Shown one piece after another: positions 8,618 to 18,500 of a DNA stretch of 52,897 nt. Numbering within the stretch: position 1 is the first letter of the stretch; each line of letters opens with the position of its first letter. The notes under the pieces were generated by a model. The model was given only the letters and a program-made list of their open reading frames with translations. It searched no databases and had not been told where the DNA came from. Source of the DNA: Bacteroidota bacterium (GTDB lineage: Bacteria; Bacteroidota; Bacteroidia; Chitinophagales; Saprospiraceae); assembly GCA_017858735.1 (NCBI GenBank), contig JAFMBH010000017.1, forward strand, positions 1 to 52,897, given 5' to 3'. Both the position numbers and the translations under genes were made by a program.

Positions 8618-10407
8618 TACTCAAACTGGAGTTTTGCCAAACTGGTATATAATCCTTTTTCGTTTTGAAGTAATTCCTGATGCGTTCCTTTCTCAGCAAT
8701 GGTTCCGTTTTCCAAAACATAAATTTGGTTTACATCCTTTATAGTAGCTAAACGGTGAGCTATAATAATAGAGGTTCTGCCAACCATTAAAACTTGTAAA
8801 GCTTCCTGAACGAGTCTTTCTGATTCTGCATCGAGCGATGATGTGGCTTCATCAAGGATCAGTATGGCTGGATCTTTTAAAATAGCTCTGGCTATGGCTA
8901 CCCTTTGTTTTTGGCCTCCGGACAATTTTACCCCCCTTTCTCCAACAATGGTTTCCATTTTTGAAGGAAAACCTTCTATGAATTCCCAGGCATTTGCCTT
9001 TTTAGCGGCTTCCATGATATCTGAATCTGAAGCTGATGGATTTCCGTAGGCGATATTATCCTTAATAGAACCACCAAATAACATAACATCTTGAGGTACG
9101 ATGGCCATATTGCCGCGTACGTCCGTAAGATCGTATTTATTTATTGGAAAGTTATCGATAAAAATTTCACCCTTGTCTGCCTTATAAAATTGCATAAGAA
9201 GTTGAGTTAAGGTTGATTTTCCAGCACCACTCATACCAACCAAAGCTATTCTTTCTCCGGGACTGACGCTAATATCTATTCCTTTTAACACTATTTTTTC
9301 AGGACGACTGGGATAAGCAAAAAACACTTGATTAAAATCAATTTTTCCTTGAAATCTTTTACTGATGGGCTTGGGAGAATCTATATTTCTCTCCCCAGGC
9401 ATTTGAAGAATATCTACAATTCTTTCTCCTGCACCTAAAGCGGCAATTAATTCTGTGTAAAAAGTACCAAGACTAGCGATAGCACCACCAATAATACCCG
9501 TGAAAATGATAAAATTGACTAAATCACCTTTAACCATAGAGCCATTCTCCACCATTAAAGCAGCTTGCCACATAATAAAAAACAAGGCACCGAACATAAC
9601 AAATACGATAAAGGAAGCAAAAAGCCCTCTCATTGTAGCTGCCTTTAAAGCCATAGTAACCACTTTATTTACGTGTGAAGCGTATCGACCAAGTTCGAAC
9701 CATTCATTAGTAAAAGCCTTTACGGTACGAATATTCTGCATGGTTTCCTCTACCACAACATTGGTATGTGCCAGTTCATCTTGTCTTTCCTTAGTAAACT
9801 TCCTTATATGTTTACCAAAATACATAGCTGCAAAAACCACTAAAGGAAAAGTACCCAACATAATTAATGCAAGTCGGGGCATGGCAAAAATAATGAAGAT
9901 AATACCTCCTATAAGAATAATAATTTGTCTTAAAAACTCAGCAACGGTAGTAGCTAATGCCCCTTGAATTTGTGTTACATCATTGGTGATTCTGCTGGTT
10001 AATTCACCAACCCGCTGATCTTCAATCCAGGGAATAGGAAGAGAAACCATATTTTTAAATAAATCTTTTCTCAACGACGCCATACTTTTCTCGCTGACAA
10101 TAGCAAACAATCGAATTCTAAAGTAAGAAAGAATACTTTGCAGCGCTAATAACAGAAGGATGGATAAAAATAATTGATTTAAATTCATTGGATAAGTAGG
10201 ATTCTTATCGAGTATATTAAAAACCTCACCCGGAAGTTTCATTATAACCAAAAAGAGGATACTACCAGCACTTAACACCAATAAACCAAATATAAATTGA
10301 ACCCGGTAGGGAATTAAATAACGAAATATATATCCGTTTTTATGTAATTTTTCTTTAGAAAATTTGGGCTTTTCATTCGTTTTGCCCTCGCTCTTATTAG
10401 CCGACAT
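8614..10407 (-). CDS. ABC exporter, fused permease and ATPase (MsbA-like)
   Basis: This 597-residue half-transporter works as a homodimer in the inner membrane, flipping or exporting a lipid or hydrophobic compound. Six transmembrane helices occupy about residues 35-330. The nucleotide-binding domain follows from about 355: Walker A GMSGAGKST near 389-397, Q-loop IVPQDVMLFG, signature LSGGQKQR, Walker B ILILDEATSSLD and switch His in IIAHRLAT. It looks like the MsbA/BmrA type and has no peptidase or extra domains. A role in lipid A-core flipping is plausible because lptD is close by, but substrate cannot be read from sequence. It is transcribed alone and converges with the MCE gene. Confidence 0.88.
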   Translation of the reverse strand: MSANKSEGKTNEKPKFSKEKLHKNGYIFRYLIPYRVQFIFGLLVLSAGSILFLVIMKLPGEVFNILDKNPTYPMNLNQLFLSILLLLALQSILSYFRIRLFAIVSEKSMASLRKDLFKNMVSLPIPWIEDQRVGELTSRITNDVTQIQGALATTVAEFLRQIIILIGGIIFIIFAMPRLALIMLGTFPLVVFAAMYFGKHIRKFTKERQDELAHTNVVVEETMQNIRTVKAFTNEWFELGRYASHVNKVVTMALKAATMRGLFASFIVFVMFGALFFIMWQAALMVENGSMVKGDLVNFIIFTGIIGGAIASLGTFYTELIAALGAGERIVDILQMPGERNIDSPKPISKRFQGKIDFNQVFFAYPSRPEKIVLKGIDISVSPGERIALVGMSGAGKSTLTQLLMQFYKADKGEIFIDNFPINKYDLTDVRGNMAIVPQDVMLFGGSIKDNIAYGNPSASDSDIMEAAKKANAWEFIEGFPSKMETIVGERGVKLSGGQKQRVAIARAILKDPAILILDEATSSLDAESERLVQEALQVLMVGRTSIIIAHRLATIKDVNQIYVLENGTIAEKGTHQELLQNEKGLYTSLAKLQFEY

Positions 10408-10483
10408 AATTAATTTTTACTTACCTAAAGCAACCTAAACAATTTAAGCCTCCTTTTAGATTAAAAAAATAAATTTATCCTTC

Positions 10484-10491
10484 TATATTTG
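10484..10491 (+). promoter_or_regulatory. Promoter -7 element for the outer-membrane barrel gene
   Basis: TATATTTG is an exact match to TAnnTTTG and lies 62 bp before the start codon at 10554. A second, weaker candidate TACCTTTA occurs at 10529-10536. No good -33 TTG is seen for either. Confidence 0.5.
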
Positions 10492-10553
10492 AATATTGAA
10501 ATATATCAATTATTTGATAATCAGCGTTTACCTTTAAATTAAATTTACTGAAA

Positions 10554-11408
10554 ATGAGATATTTTTTTCCGCTTTTATTTATCGTACCTTTTGTTTTAAT
10601 GGGACAAGGAACAGATATAGAATTAGGTATAACAGGAGGAACCACCATTTACGTTGGAGATTTATCCGGCTCATTGAGCGAATACTCCACAAAAGACTTG
10701 GGCTACACAGCAGGTATGTTTCTTAGAAATAATTTTAATAAACATATTGGTTATAGAATCGGATTATCCTTTAGCCACTTAAAAGCAGATGAATTAAATA
10801 GAAGAGTTCCAAATCCCCGTGCCTTAAATTTCAATAATGATTTGAAGCAAGCTTATATATTAGGAGAGTGGCGACTGGTAAATTTTTCATTTGCTGATGA
10901 GAAGATAATAATTTCACCATTTATTGCTGCCGGAGGAATGGTACAACTATCGGATCCACATTTTAGAGATATAACTTATGGTAATATCCCCCTCCGGAAA
11001 TTAGGTACAGAAGGACAAGGCATTCCAGGTTATCCCGATTATTATGCATCCTACCTTTTTAGTCTGCCTGCTGGAGCGGGACTATCTGTTATGATAAAAA
11101 AGAGATTAACCTTAACGGCGGAAATCATAGGAAACCGGGTTTTTGGTGACTATATTGATGATGTTTCCTCTGCGACAGTAGTTTTTAATGATTTATTAGC
11201 TAATCCAATAGGAACTAATTTAGCCTTAAATGCCTACATAAGCAATCCAACGTTATATCCAAATCCTTCCGCCACACCCTATTCCAGAGGAGGGCCGGCA
11301 GTAGATTGGTTTTATTTGGTTCAATTGTCGGCAGGTTATCGGATAAAGGATAGTGGAGCATCCAGGCGGGGAGGAAAAAAAGGTTCTCCTTGTCCAACCT
11401 TTTGGTAA
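10554..11408 (+). CDS. Outer-membrane beta-barrel protein, DUF6089-like
   Basis: The 284-residue product has a signal peptide (residues 1-18, ending VLMGQG). It continues with a beta-rich, aromatic-ended body of alternating strands: an early ELGITGGTTIYVGDLSG motif, a YTAGMFLRNNFNKHIGYRIG strand pair, and a final FYLVQLSAGYRIK strand. This is typical of the small outer-membrane barrels of Bacteroidota annotated as DUF6089. Molecular function is not known for the family. The C-terminal tail after the last strand is glycine- and basic-rich. It is followed by ilvC after 123 bp that contain a separate promoter, so the two genes are probably not co-transcribed. Confidence 0.75.
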   Translation: MRYFFPLLFIVPFVLMGQGTDIELGITGGTTIYVGDLSGSLSEYSTKDLGYTAGMFLRNNFNKHIGYRIGLSFSHLKADELNRRVPNPRALNFNNDLKQAYILGEWRLVNFSFADEKIIISPFIAAGGMVQLSDPHFRDITYGNIPLRKLGTEGQGIPGYPDYYASYLFSLPAGAGLSVMIKKRLTLTAEIIGNRVFGDYIDDVSSATVVFNDLLANPIGTNLALNAYISNPTLYPNPSATPYSRGGPAVDWFYLVQLSAGYRIKDSGASRRGGKKGSPCPTFW

Positions 11409-11499
11409 AACAGGTTTAATGATTCTTAGAATTTGTAAAAAACTTAAAATTGAAATATAAACAGGCTTAGAAATTAAAAACAAATACCTCAAGTATGTT

Positions 11500-11507
11500 T
11501 ATATTTG
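11500..11507 (+). promoter_or_regulatory. Promoter -7 element of ilvC
   Basis: TATATTTG matches the TAnnTTTG consensus exactly and ends 24 bp before the ilvC start codon. No -33 TTG is seen at the usual distance. Confidence 0.65.
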
Positions 11508-11531
11508 CGCGTACTAAAAAAGTAGAATAAA

Positions 11532-12584
11532 ATGGCACAATTAAATTTTGGGGGATCCTTAGAAAACGTGGTAACACGAGAAGAATTCTCTTTAGAAAAA
11601 GCACAGGACATCCTTCAAGATGAGGTTATTGCGATAATTGGATATGGTGTTCAGGGCCCTGGACAAGCATTGAACCTGAGAGATAATGGTTTTAATGTGA
11701 TCGTTGGGCAAAGATACCCATCTCCTACATGGGACAAAGCTATTGCTGATGGATGGGTGCCTGGAGAAACCTTGTTTTCCATTGGCGAAGCAGCTGAAAG
11801 AGGAACAATCATTCAATACCTTTTGTCTGATGCTGCACAAATTGCGGCATGGCCACAATTAAAAGCCAAATTAACACCTGGAAAAGCCCTATATTTTTCT
11901 CATGGATTTGGTATTACCTACAAAGAAAGAACTGGAATTATACCTCCTGCTGATGTAGATGTAATTCTGGTTGCCCCAAAGGGAAGTGGAACATCTTTAA
12001 GACGAATGTTTATAGCGGGTCGTGGATTAAACTCCAGCTATGCCATTTTTCAGGATGCTACAGGTAAAGCTTTCGAAAGAGTTGTGGCACTTGGTATTGG
12101 CATCGGTTCAGGTTATCTCTTTGAAACTACCTTTCAAAAGGAAGTTTACAGTGACTTAACTGGAGAAAGAGGTACTTTAATGGGTTGCATTCAAGGTATT
12201 TTTGCTGCACAATATGAAGTATTGCGAAGTAATGGACATAGCCCATCAGAAGCTTTCAATGAAACCGTGGAGGAATTAACTCAATCTTTGATGCCATTAG
12301 TAGCTGAAAATGGCATGGATTGGATGTATGCAAATTGCAGTACCACCGCTCAAAGAGGTGCTTTAGATTGGTGGAAAAAGTTTCGTGATGCCGTTAAACC
12401 GGTATTTGAAGACCTTTATGCCAGTGTTTCTTCAGGAAATGAAGCCCAATTATCTATAGATTCAAACAGCCTACCCGATTATAGAGCTAAATTGGAGGTT
12501 GAATTAAAAGAATTGAGAGATAGTGAAATGTGGCAAGCTGGTAAAACAGTAAGAAGCCTTCGTCCAGAAGCAGTAAAAGAATAA
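11532..12584 (+). CDS. ilvC: Ketol-acid reductoisomerase (yeast-like class)
   Basis: IlvC converts 2-acetolactate (or 2-aceto-2-hydroxybutyrate) to the dihydroxy acid with NADPH and magnesium, the second step of valine, leucine and isoleucine synthesis. The 350-residue protein has the Rossmann loop GYGVQGPGQ followed by LNLRDNGFNVIVG near the N-terminus, the LVAPKGSG stretch that follows the cofactor site, and the C-terminal knotted helical domain with DLTGERGTLMG and Glu-rich metal-binding motifs. The GYGVQG and LNLRDNG wording resembles fungal Ilv5 more than the usual bacterial GYGSQGHA form, as is normal in Bacteroidota. It has its own promoter and a strong terminator right after it. The other branched-chain genes (ilvB, ilvH, ilvD) are not in the window. 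Confidence 0.95.
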   Translation: MAQLNFGGSLENVVTREEFSLEKAQDILQDEVIAIIGYGVQGPGQALNLRDNGFNVIVGQRYPSPTWDKAIADGWVPGETLFSIGEAAERGTIIQYLLSDAAQIAAWPQLKAKLTPGKALYFSHGFGITYKERTGIIPPADVDVILVAPKGSGTSLRRMFIAGRGLNSSYAIFQDATGKAFERVVALGIGIGSGYLFETTFQKEVYSDLTGERGTLMGCIQGIFAAQYEVLRSNGHSPSEAFNETVEELTQSLMPLVAENGMDWMYANCSTTAQRGALDWWKKFRDAVKPVFEDLYASVSSGNEAQLSIDSNSLPDYRAKLEVELKELRDSEMWQAGKTVRSLRPEAVKE

Positions 12585-12602
12585 ATTTATCCAAATAATA
12601 AT

Positions 12603-12643
12603 AAAAAGAGGTATTTTCGGTTTTCGACTATACCTCTTTTTTT
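12603..12643 (+). terminator. Intrinsic terminator between ilvC and ilvA
   Basis: A 12-bp stem (12603-12614 with 12630-12641; core AGAGGTAT / ATACCTCT) encloses a 15-nt loop and ends in a run of seven T. It stands 19 bp after the ilvC stop. The ilvA start codon is only 13 bp beyond the T-run, so ilvA expression must depend on read-through or on a promoter hidden in the hairpin. Confidence 0.85.
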
Positions 12644-12656
12644 ATAACATGTTATT

Positions 12657-13913
12657 ATGGTTGCAACATCGCAAAATACCCTGGAAGGAATATATGAGGC
12701 TGCTAAAAGGTTAGAAGGAATTGCTGATTTGACGCCATTGCAGCTAAATGCTAATTTATCCGAACAATATCAATGTAATATTTTATTAAAACGTGAAGAT
12801 CTTCAGGTAGTTAGGTCCTACAAGATAAGAGGTGCCTATAATAAAATGTCAAGCCTCCCGAAAGAAATTCTGGAACAAGGCGTAGTTTGCGCCAGTGCAG
12901 GAAATCATGCCCAAGGCTTTGCTTTTGCTTGCCAAAAGCTAGGTGTCAAAGGAAAAATATACATGCCTTCAGTTACTCCACAACAAAAAGTAACTAAAGT
13001 TAAAAAATTTGGAAAAGATTGGGTGGAAATAGTCCTGGTGGGCGATACTTTTGACGATGCCTTTCAAGAGGCTATGGTTTATTCGACCGAGACAGGAAAA
13101 GCATTTATTCATCCTTTTAATGATATTAAAATTATTGAAGGTCAAGGTACCGTTGCCTTAGAAATTTTAAATCAGTACCCTCATCATATCGATTATCTCA
13201 TTGCACCAATTGGTGGTGGTGGATTAATAGCGGGTTGTGGTATTGTTTTTAGTGCGTTGAGTCCAAAAACATTGATAATTGGCGTTGAACCTGCCGGCGC
13301 ACCAGCAATGTTTGAGTCTATAAAGCAAGATAAAATAGTAACGCTTAATCAAATAGACAGCTTTGTAGATGGTGCCGCTGTTAAAAAAGTAGGAGAGATA
13401 AATTTTCCTATCGTTAAAAAAACGATGTCCAAGGTACTACTGGTGGATGAAGGAAAAGTTTGTCATACCTTACTTCAATTATATAATGACGAAGGGTTTG
13501 TGGTTGAACCCGCAGGTACCCTGTCCATAGCAGCATTAGATGATATAAAGGAGGAAATTAAAGGAAAAACTGTTGTATGCATTGTAAGTGGCAGCAATAA
13601 CGATATAACCAGAACGGAGGAAATTAGAGAACGAGCCCTTCTTTACAATGGGTTAAAACATTATTTTGTTATTAGATTTCCACAACGGGCCGGCGCCTTA
13701 AGGGAATTTCTTAACCATGTTTTAGGCCCTAATGATGATATCACGCATTTTGAATATACCAAAAAAAATAATAGGGAGCTAGGTCCCGCTTTAGTTGGCA
13801 TTCAGGTAAAATGTAAAGAAGATTACGATCTTTTATTGCAAAGGATGAATGAAAACGGGTTGCAGTTCCAATCTATGAATGAAAGTAAAATGTTGTATGA
13901 GTTATTAGTGTAG
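12657..13913 (+). CDS. ilvA: Threonine dehydratase (threonine ammonia-lyase), biosynthetic
   Basis: IlvA deaminates threonine to 2-oxobutyrate, the entry to isoleucine synthesis, using pyridoxal phosphate. The 418-residue product carries the PLP lysine K56 in SYKIRGAYNK, the phosphate-binding SAGNHAQG loop, and the GGGGLIAG glycine loop. A C-terminal regulatory ACT-like domain covers residues about 335-418 (YFVIRFPQRAGALREFL). One ACT-like domain and this length fit the short bacterial type rather than the 514-residue E. coli enzyme. Isoleucine feedback inhibition is expected but not proven. Start ATG at 12657 is the only upstream Met. The end overlaps the convergent EVE gene by 9 bp. Confidence 0.93.
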   Translation: MVATSQNTLEGIYEAAKRLEGIADLTPLQLNANLSEQYQCNILLKREDLQVVRSYKIRGAYNKMSSLPKEILEQGVVCASAGNHAQGFAFACQKLGVKGKIYMPSVTPQQKVTKVKKFGKDWVEIVLVGDTFDDAFQEAMVYSTETGKAFIHPFNDIKIIEGQGTVALEILNQYPHHIDYLIAPIGGGGLIAGCGIVFSALSPKTLIIGVEPAGAPAMFESIKQDKIVTLNQIDSFVDGAAVKKVGEINFPIVKKTMSKVLLVDEGKVCHTLLQLYNDEGFVVEPAGTLSIAALDDIKEEIKGKTVVCIVSGSNNDITRTEEIRERALLYNGLKHYFVIRFPQRAGALREFLNHVLGPNDDITHFEYTKKNNRELGPALVGIQVKCKEDYDLLLQRMNENGLQFQSMNESKMLYELLV

Positions 13914-14321
13914 TTTAGTTTCAGATAACTGCATAATGATGTCAAACTGAGCATCAGTCACTGGCATAACACTCAAACGACTTTGTTTTATCAATCCAAT
14001 ATCCTGTAATTCAGGATGTTGTTTAATTTCCTTTAAACTTACTGCCCTATTTAATTTTTTTACAGGAACGATATCAATAGCAGACCAATCGCCCTTTTCT
14101 GCCGTCGGATCAGGGTAAGCAGTGTGTAAAACTTTGGCAATACCTACAATTTCCAATCCTTCATTACTATGGTAGAAAAGAAGAATATCTTCTATTTCCA
14201 TAGCTCTGAGAAAGTTCCTTGCACCGTAGTTTCTTACACCATCCCACATAGATATTCCATCCTCTATTAAATTGGAAAAGCTAAAGACAAAGGGTTCAGA
14301 TTTTATTAACCAAAAAGACAT
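13905..14321 (-). CDS. EVE-domain protein (PUA-like fold)
   Basis: The 138-residue protein is a single EVE domain: start FWLIKSEPFVFSF, the conserved WDGVRNYGARN segment, the YHSN turn, and a VVGIAKV-like strand (EIVGIAKV) followed by YPDPTAE. EVE domains share the PUA/YTH-like fold and in other bacteria have been linked to recognition of modified bases in DNA or RNA, often beside restriction systems. No restriction genes are nearby here. It lies 10 bp downstream of the DUF1611 gene on the same strand, so the two probably form an operon, and it converges with ilvA. Its own substrate is unknown. Confidence 0.88.
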   Translation of the reverse strand: MSFWLIKSEPFVFSFSNLIEDGISMWDGVRNYGARNFLRAMEIEDILLFYHSNEGLEIVGIAKVLHTAYPDPTAEKGDWSAIDIVPVKKLNRAVSLKEIKQHPELQDIGLIKQSRLSVMPVTDAQFDIIMQLSETKLH

Positions 14322-14331
14322 TTATTTTAAA

Positions 14332-15381
14332 TTAAAGGGCTAAAAAAACGGGTAAGATAGCGTTAACACCTTCCTCGATGGGTAAAAGTACAGGAATTTT
14401 TAGTTTTTCATAGTAATCTTTCTGAAAAGCTTTTGCTTCCTCAGGTGAACAACCCTGAGTATTTAATACTAAAGCAATTACTTTTGCCCCATAAGCATTG
14501 ATCAACGCAATTTCTGATGCAACAGAAGGAATTTCTCCCCAATAAGCATCATCATCGTAAAAAACTCTTTTTGGGGGATGAACTAAAACGGCATATTTGG
14601 CCTTTCCGGAAACGAAAAATTCAGAACCACATGGTCCGCTTGGATTTCGTAAGGCAGATTGTCCTTCCAGGAAAATAAAATCAGGATTTTCCATTAAATA
14701 ACATTCAACGATAGCATTTTCCAATTCACCGGAAACAAAATCATTTAAGGTAGAATCAAAAATAAATCCATATTCCCCACCTTGCAGCCAACCAGTTTGA
14801 CCGGTATAAATCATTTCTGCCTTTTTATTATTTTCATTCAGTAGTTCTGTAAAAAATCGTGCTGAGGTTCTTTTACCAACAGCGCAATCAGTTCCAATAA
14901 CGGCAATTACAGGACAATTTACCTGATGGATTCGTCCAGTCCAAAAATGAAGATTATCTTTTGTTTTAGGTTTTCTAACATCTTTTAAATAGGTCTTGTT
15001 TTGCATTGCCAGTTCCATAAAATGCGGTTTATCAGATAAAAACTCATGTAAACCATTCACTAAGGATAATCCATTTTCTAAACATTCCAGTAGGATCACC
15101 TCTAAGTCTTTAGGAATAACACCGCCGTGAGTGGCTATTCCTATGATAGCTACGGTTGCCTCTGGAAATAATTGGATAGCTTCATTGACAGACTCGATAA
15201 TGGGGATATGTCGATGTGTGCCATCTAATTTTTCGCCAGCATCCGAACCATAATTTTTACTATCCACCACGGCCAGAATTTCAAATCGTTTGGTTCCACG
15301 AATTAGCCCATGGGCCGTTTTGGCATCAAGCTTATCATAAGCATCCAACGTCAAAATAATGGCCTTTTCCTTATTTATCAT
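14332..15381 (-). CDS. DUF1611 P-loop protein (DgcN-like, possible N-acetyl-D-glutamate synthase)
   Basis: The 349-residue product matches the two-part DUF1611 layout. An N-terminal Rossmann-like half (about 1-150) runs from EKAIILTLDAYDKLDAKTAHG through AIIGIATHGG. A C-terminal P-loop half (about 160-349) carries GTDCAVGKRTSA as its phosphate-binding loop, then TGQTGWLQGG and FLEGQSALRNP. From published work on marine bacteria, DUF1611 members named DgcN acetylate D-glutamate in D-amino-acid breakdown, usually beside a dipeptide-epimerase-like partner DgcA. No such partner is present here, so that assignment is tentative. It is followed by the EVE gene in the same direction. Confidence 0.75.
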   Translation of the reverse strand: MINKEKAIILTLDAYDKLDAKTAHGLIRGTKRFEILAVVDSKNYGSDAGEKLDGTHRHIPIIESVNEAIQLFPEATVAIIGIATHGGVIPKDLEVILLECLENGLSLVNGLHEFLSDKPHFMELAMQNKTYLKDVRKPKTKDNLHFWTGRIHQVNCPVIAVIGTDCAVGKRTSARFFTELLNENNKKAEMIYTGQTGWLQGGEYGFIFDSTLNDFVSGELENAIVECYLMENPDFIFLEGQSALRNPSGPCGSEFFVSGKAKYAVLVHPPKRVFYDDDAYWGEIPSVASEIALINAYGAKVIALVLNTQGCSPEEAKAFQKDYYEKLKIPVLLPIEEGVNAILPVFLAL

Positions 15382-15553
15382 TTTGTAAAACTATGTTTTT
15401 TAGCTGGCTAAATTAATAATATTTTAAGTTGCATTTACATTTTTAACTATTCAAATAATATGTGTAAAATAGAATCATTAAAACTTTTTAAACGATATTA
15501 TTGAAATATCATTAAATTACACCCGTTAACCCAATAAAATATTGAATTTTCAG

Positions 15554-18500
15554 ATGATGAACCTATTTTACCTTCTCAAAATACCATTTGTAGTATTAAG
15601 CATGCTACTTTTTGGTCAATTATCCTTTTTTTTCAATAATGAGCCACCCAAAGTATTGGTTTTTTATAAGACCGCTGGGTTTGTGCACGAATCTATCCCC
15701 GATGGAATTGCTGCTGTTAAAAAATTAGGATTGGCAAATGGATTTACCGTTGATGTCACAAATGATGCAACCTTAATTACCGAAGAAAACTTATCCAAAT
15801 ATGCCGCTGTAGTTTGGTTAAGCACTACTGGAGATGTTTTAAATCAATATCAGGAAGCTGATTTTGAAAGATATATTCAGGCAGGTGGCGGTTATGTAGG
15901 GATACATGCAGCTGCCGATACGGAATACGAGTGGGGTTGGTATAACAGACTGGCTGGAGGTCAATTTTTAGACCATCCAGGTATTAATGATCCTCATCCA
16001 AATGTACAGAAAGGAAAAATTAATATAACTGATAAAGCACACGCATCCACTAAATTCCTTCCTGAAACCTGGGAAAGAACAGATGAATGGTATAGCTATA
16101 AAAAAATGAACCCTAGGGTAAATGTTTTGATGAATCTTGATGAATCAAGCTATTTAGGTGGTTATAAAATGGGAAAACATCCCATTGCCTGGTATCATGA
16201 ATTTGATGGTGGAAGGGCTTTTTACACCGCTGGTGGACATACTAAAGAGTCCTACACTGAAGATTTATTTTTAAAACATGTACTTGCAGGCATTCAATAT
16301 GCTATGGGTGAAAACAAGACCTTAGATTATAGCAAAGCTAAAACACAGAGAGTTCCTGAAGAAAATAGATTTGAAAAGAAAAACCTGGTTCAAGGTGGAT
16401 TTACAGAGCCCACTGAAATGACTATTCTTCCTAATTTTGACATCCTTATTGCTCAAAGAAGAGGTGAAATTTTATTGTATAAAAATGGAAGCGAAGAGGC
16501 TAAGGAAATAGTAAAATTAGATGTTTATTGGAAGACAGAAACACCTGGCGTAAATGCCGAGGAAGGATTAATGGGTATTCAGAAAGATCCTAATTTTGTT
16601 ACCAATGGTTTTGTGTATGTATATTATGCTCCTTCCGGAGATAAGGCAGTAAACAGACTTTCCAGATTTACTTTCAAAAATGACCAATGGGATATGAGCT
16701 CTGAAAAGATCATTTTAGAAGTGAATTCTCAACGGAATATTTGTTGTCATACGGGTGGTTCTATAGCCTTTGATAAAAATGGTTTATTGTATTTATCTAC
16801 AGGTGATAATGCTACACCATTTAATCAGCCTAAAGGTGGATTAGTTTTACGTGGATTTGCTCCATTAGATGACAGACCAGGATTTGAACAATACGATGCG
16901 AGAAGAAGCTCGGGAAATAGTAATGATTTAAGAGGTAAAATATTGAGGATTAAGGTAAATGCTGACGGCACTTATGATATCCCAGAAGGCAATTTATATG
17001 CTGTTGGTACCCCAAAAACAAGACCTGAAATTTATGTTCAGGGAAATAGAAATCCTTACAGAATTACAATAGATCAAAAAAATGGATATTTATATTGGGG
17101 TGAGGTTGGTCCGGACTCCAATGTGGATAGTTTAAAAACAAGAGGTCCAAGAGGTTACGACGAAATGAACCAGGCCAGGAAGGCGGGTAATTTTGGATGG
17201 CCTTATTTTGTTGGAAATAATTATGCCTATTCAGAATATAATTTTGACTCAGGAGAAACTGGTATCACATTTGACCCAAAAAATCCTGTTAATAATTCTA
17301 GAAATAACACAGGAATCACTCAATTACCACCAGCACAACCAGCCTTCATTTGGTACCCTTATGATACTTCACCAGATTTTCCATCTGTAGGTACCGGAGG
17401 CCGAAATGCCATGGCCGGACCTGTTTATTACAGCGACCTTTATCCGGAAGCAACCAGATATCCTTCTTATTATGATGGTAAATTTTTTGCTTATGAATGG
17501 ATAAGAGGATGGATAAAAGCAGTTACTATGCTTCCAAATGGTGATTACGACAAAATGGAACCATTCATGGGATCCACAAAATTTAATGCCCTGATTGACC
17601 TTGAAATTGGACCAGATGGTAGATTTTACGCGCTGGAATATGGTAATGGCTGGTTTTCAAAAAACATGGATGCTGCCCTTTCTAGAATTGATTACAACGC
17701 AGGAAACAGATCACCCGTAGTTAAAAATATTAAGGTTGATAAAACATCCGGAGCCATTCCTTTCTCTGCCAAATTTTCTGTTACAGCGAGTGACCCTGAA
17801 AATGATAAGTTAACTTATACATGGGATCTAGGCAATGGTCAGACCATAAATACCATGATGCCTGAACTTTCTTATACATTTAAAGAGATAGGCGATTACG
17901 ACGTACAAGTAAAAGTAAGTGACCCAAGTAACTTGTCTGCAAAAAGTGGATTAGTTTCTGTATATGCTGGTAATATTGCGCCCGAGGTAAATATTGACAT
18001 TATCAGTAATAAGACTTTTTATTTTCCAAAAAAGCCTGTAGATTATTCAGTATCAATTAATGATGCAGACGACAAAAAAGCAATTAAAAATATTGCTTCT
18101 TTATATGTTTCCGCTGATTATATCTCTGGTTTGGATCAAGCCGAGGCTTCAAAAGGACACTTAATTGTTGCCGATGCGATTATTGGAAAAAGCATCGTCA
18201 ATTCAACTACTTGTATCACTTGTCATAATGCAGACGAACCTTCCATAGGTCCTTCATTCACCGATATAGCAAAAAAATACAGAAGACAGCCAAATGTAAC
18301 TACCTATCTGTTAAATAAGATACAAAAAGGTGGTTCAGGTGTTTGGGGTGAAACCGTCATGCCGGCAAATACTGAATTAAAAAATGACGATGCTACTAAA
18401 ATTATTTCCTATATCATGTCTTTGGGGCAAAAAGAAGCACCAAAACCATCTTTACCAGCCAAAGGAATTGTAGCAGATCCTTTACTAGGAAAAACTTTCA

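Noticed and set aside
9500-9967. A 155-codon plus-strand open frame
   Set aside because: It is antisense to the ABC exporter membrane domain and its text resembles no family; low-complexity Ile/Lys content is expected from the reverse of hydrophobic codons.
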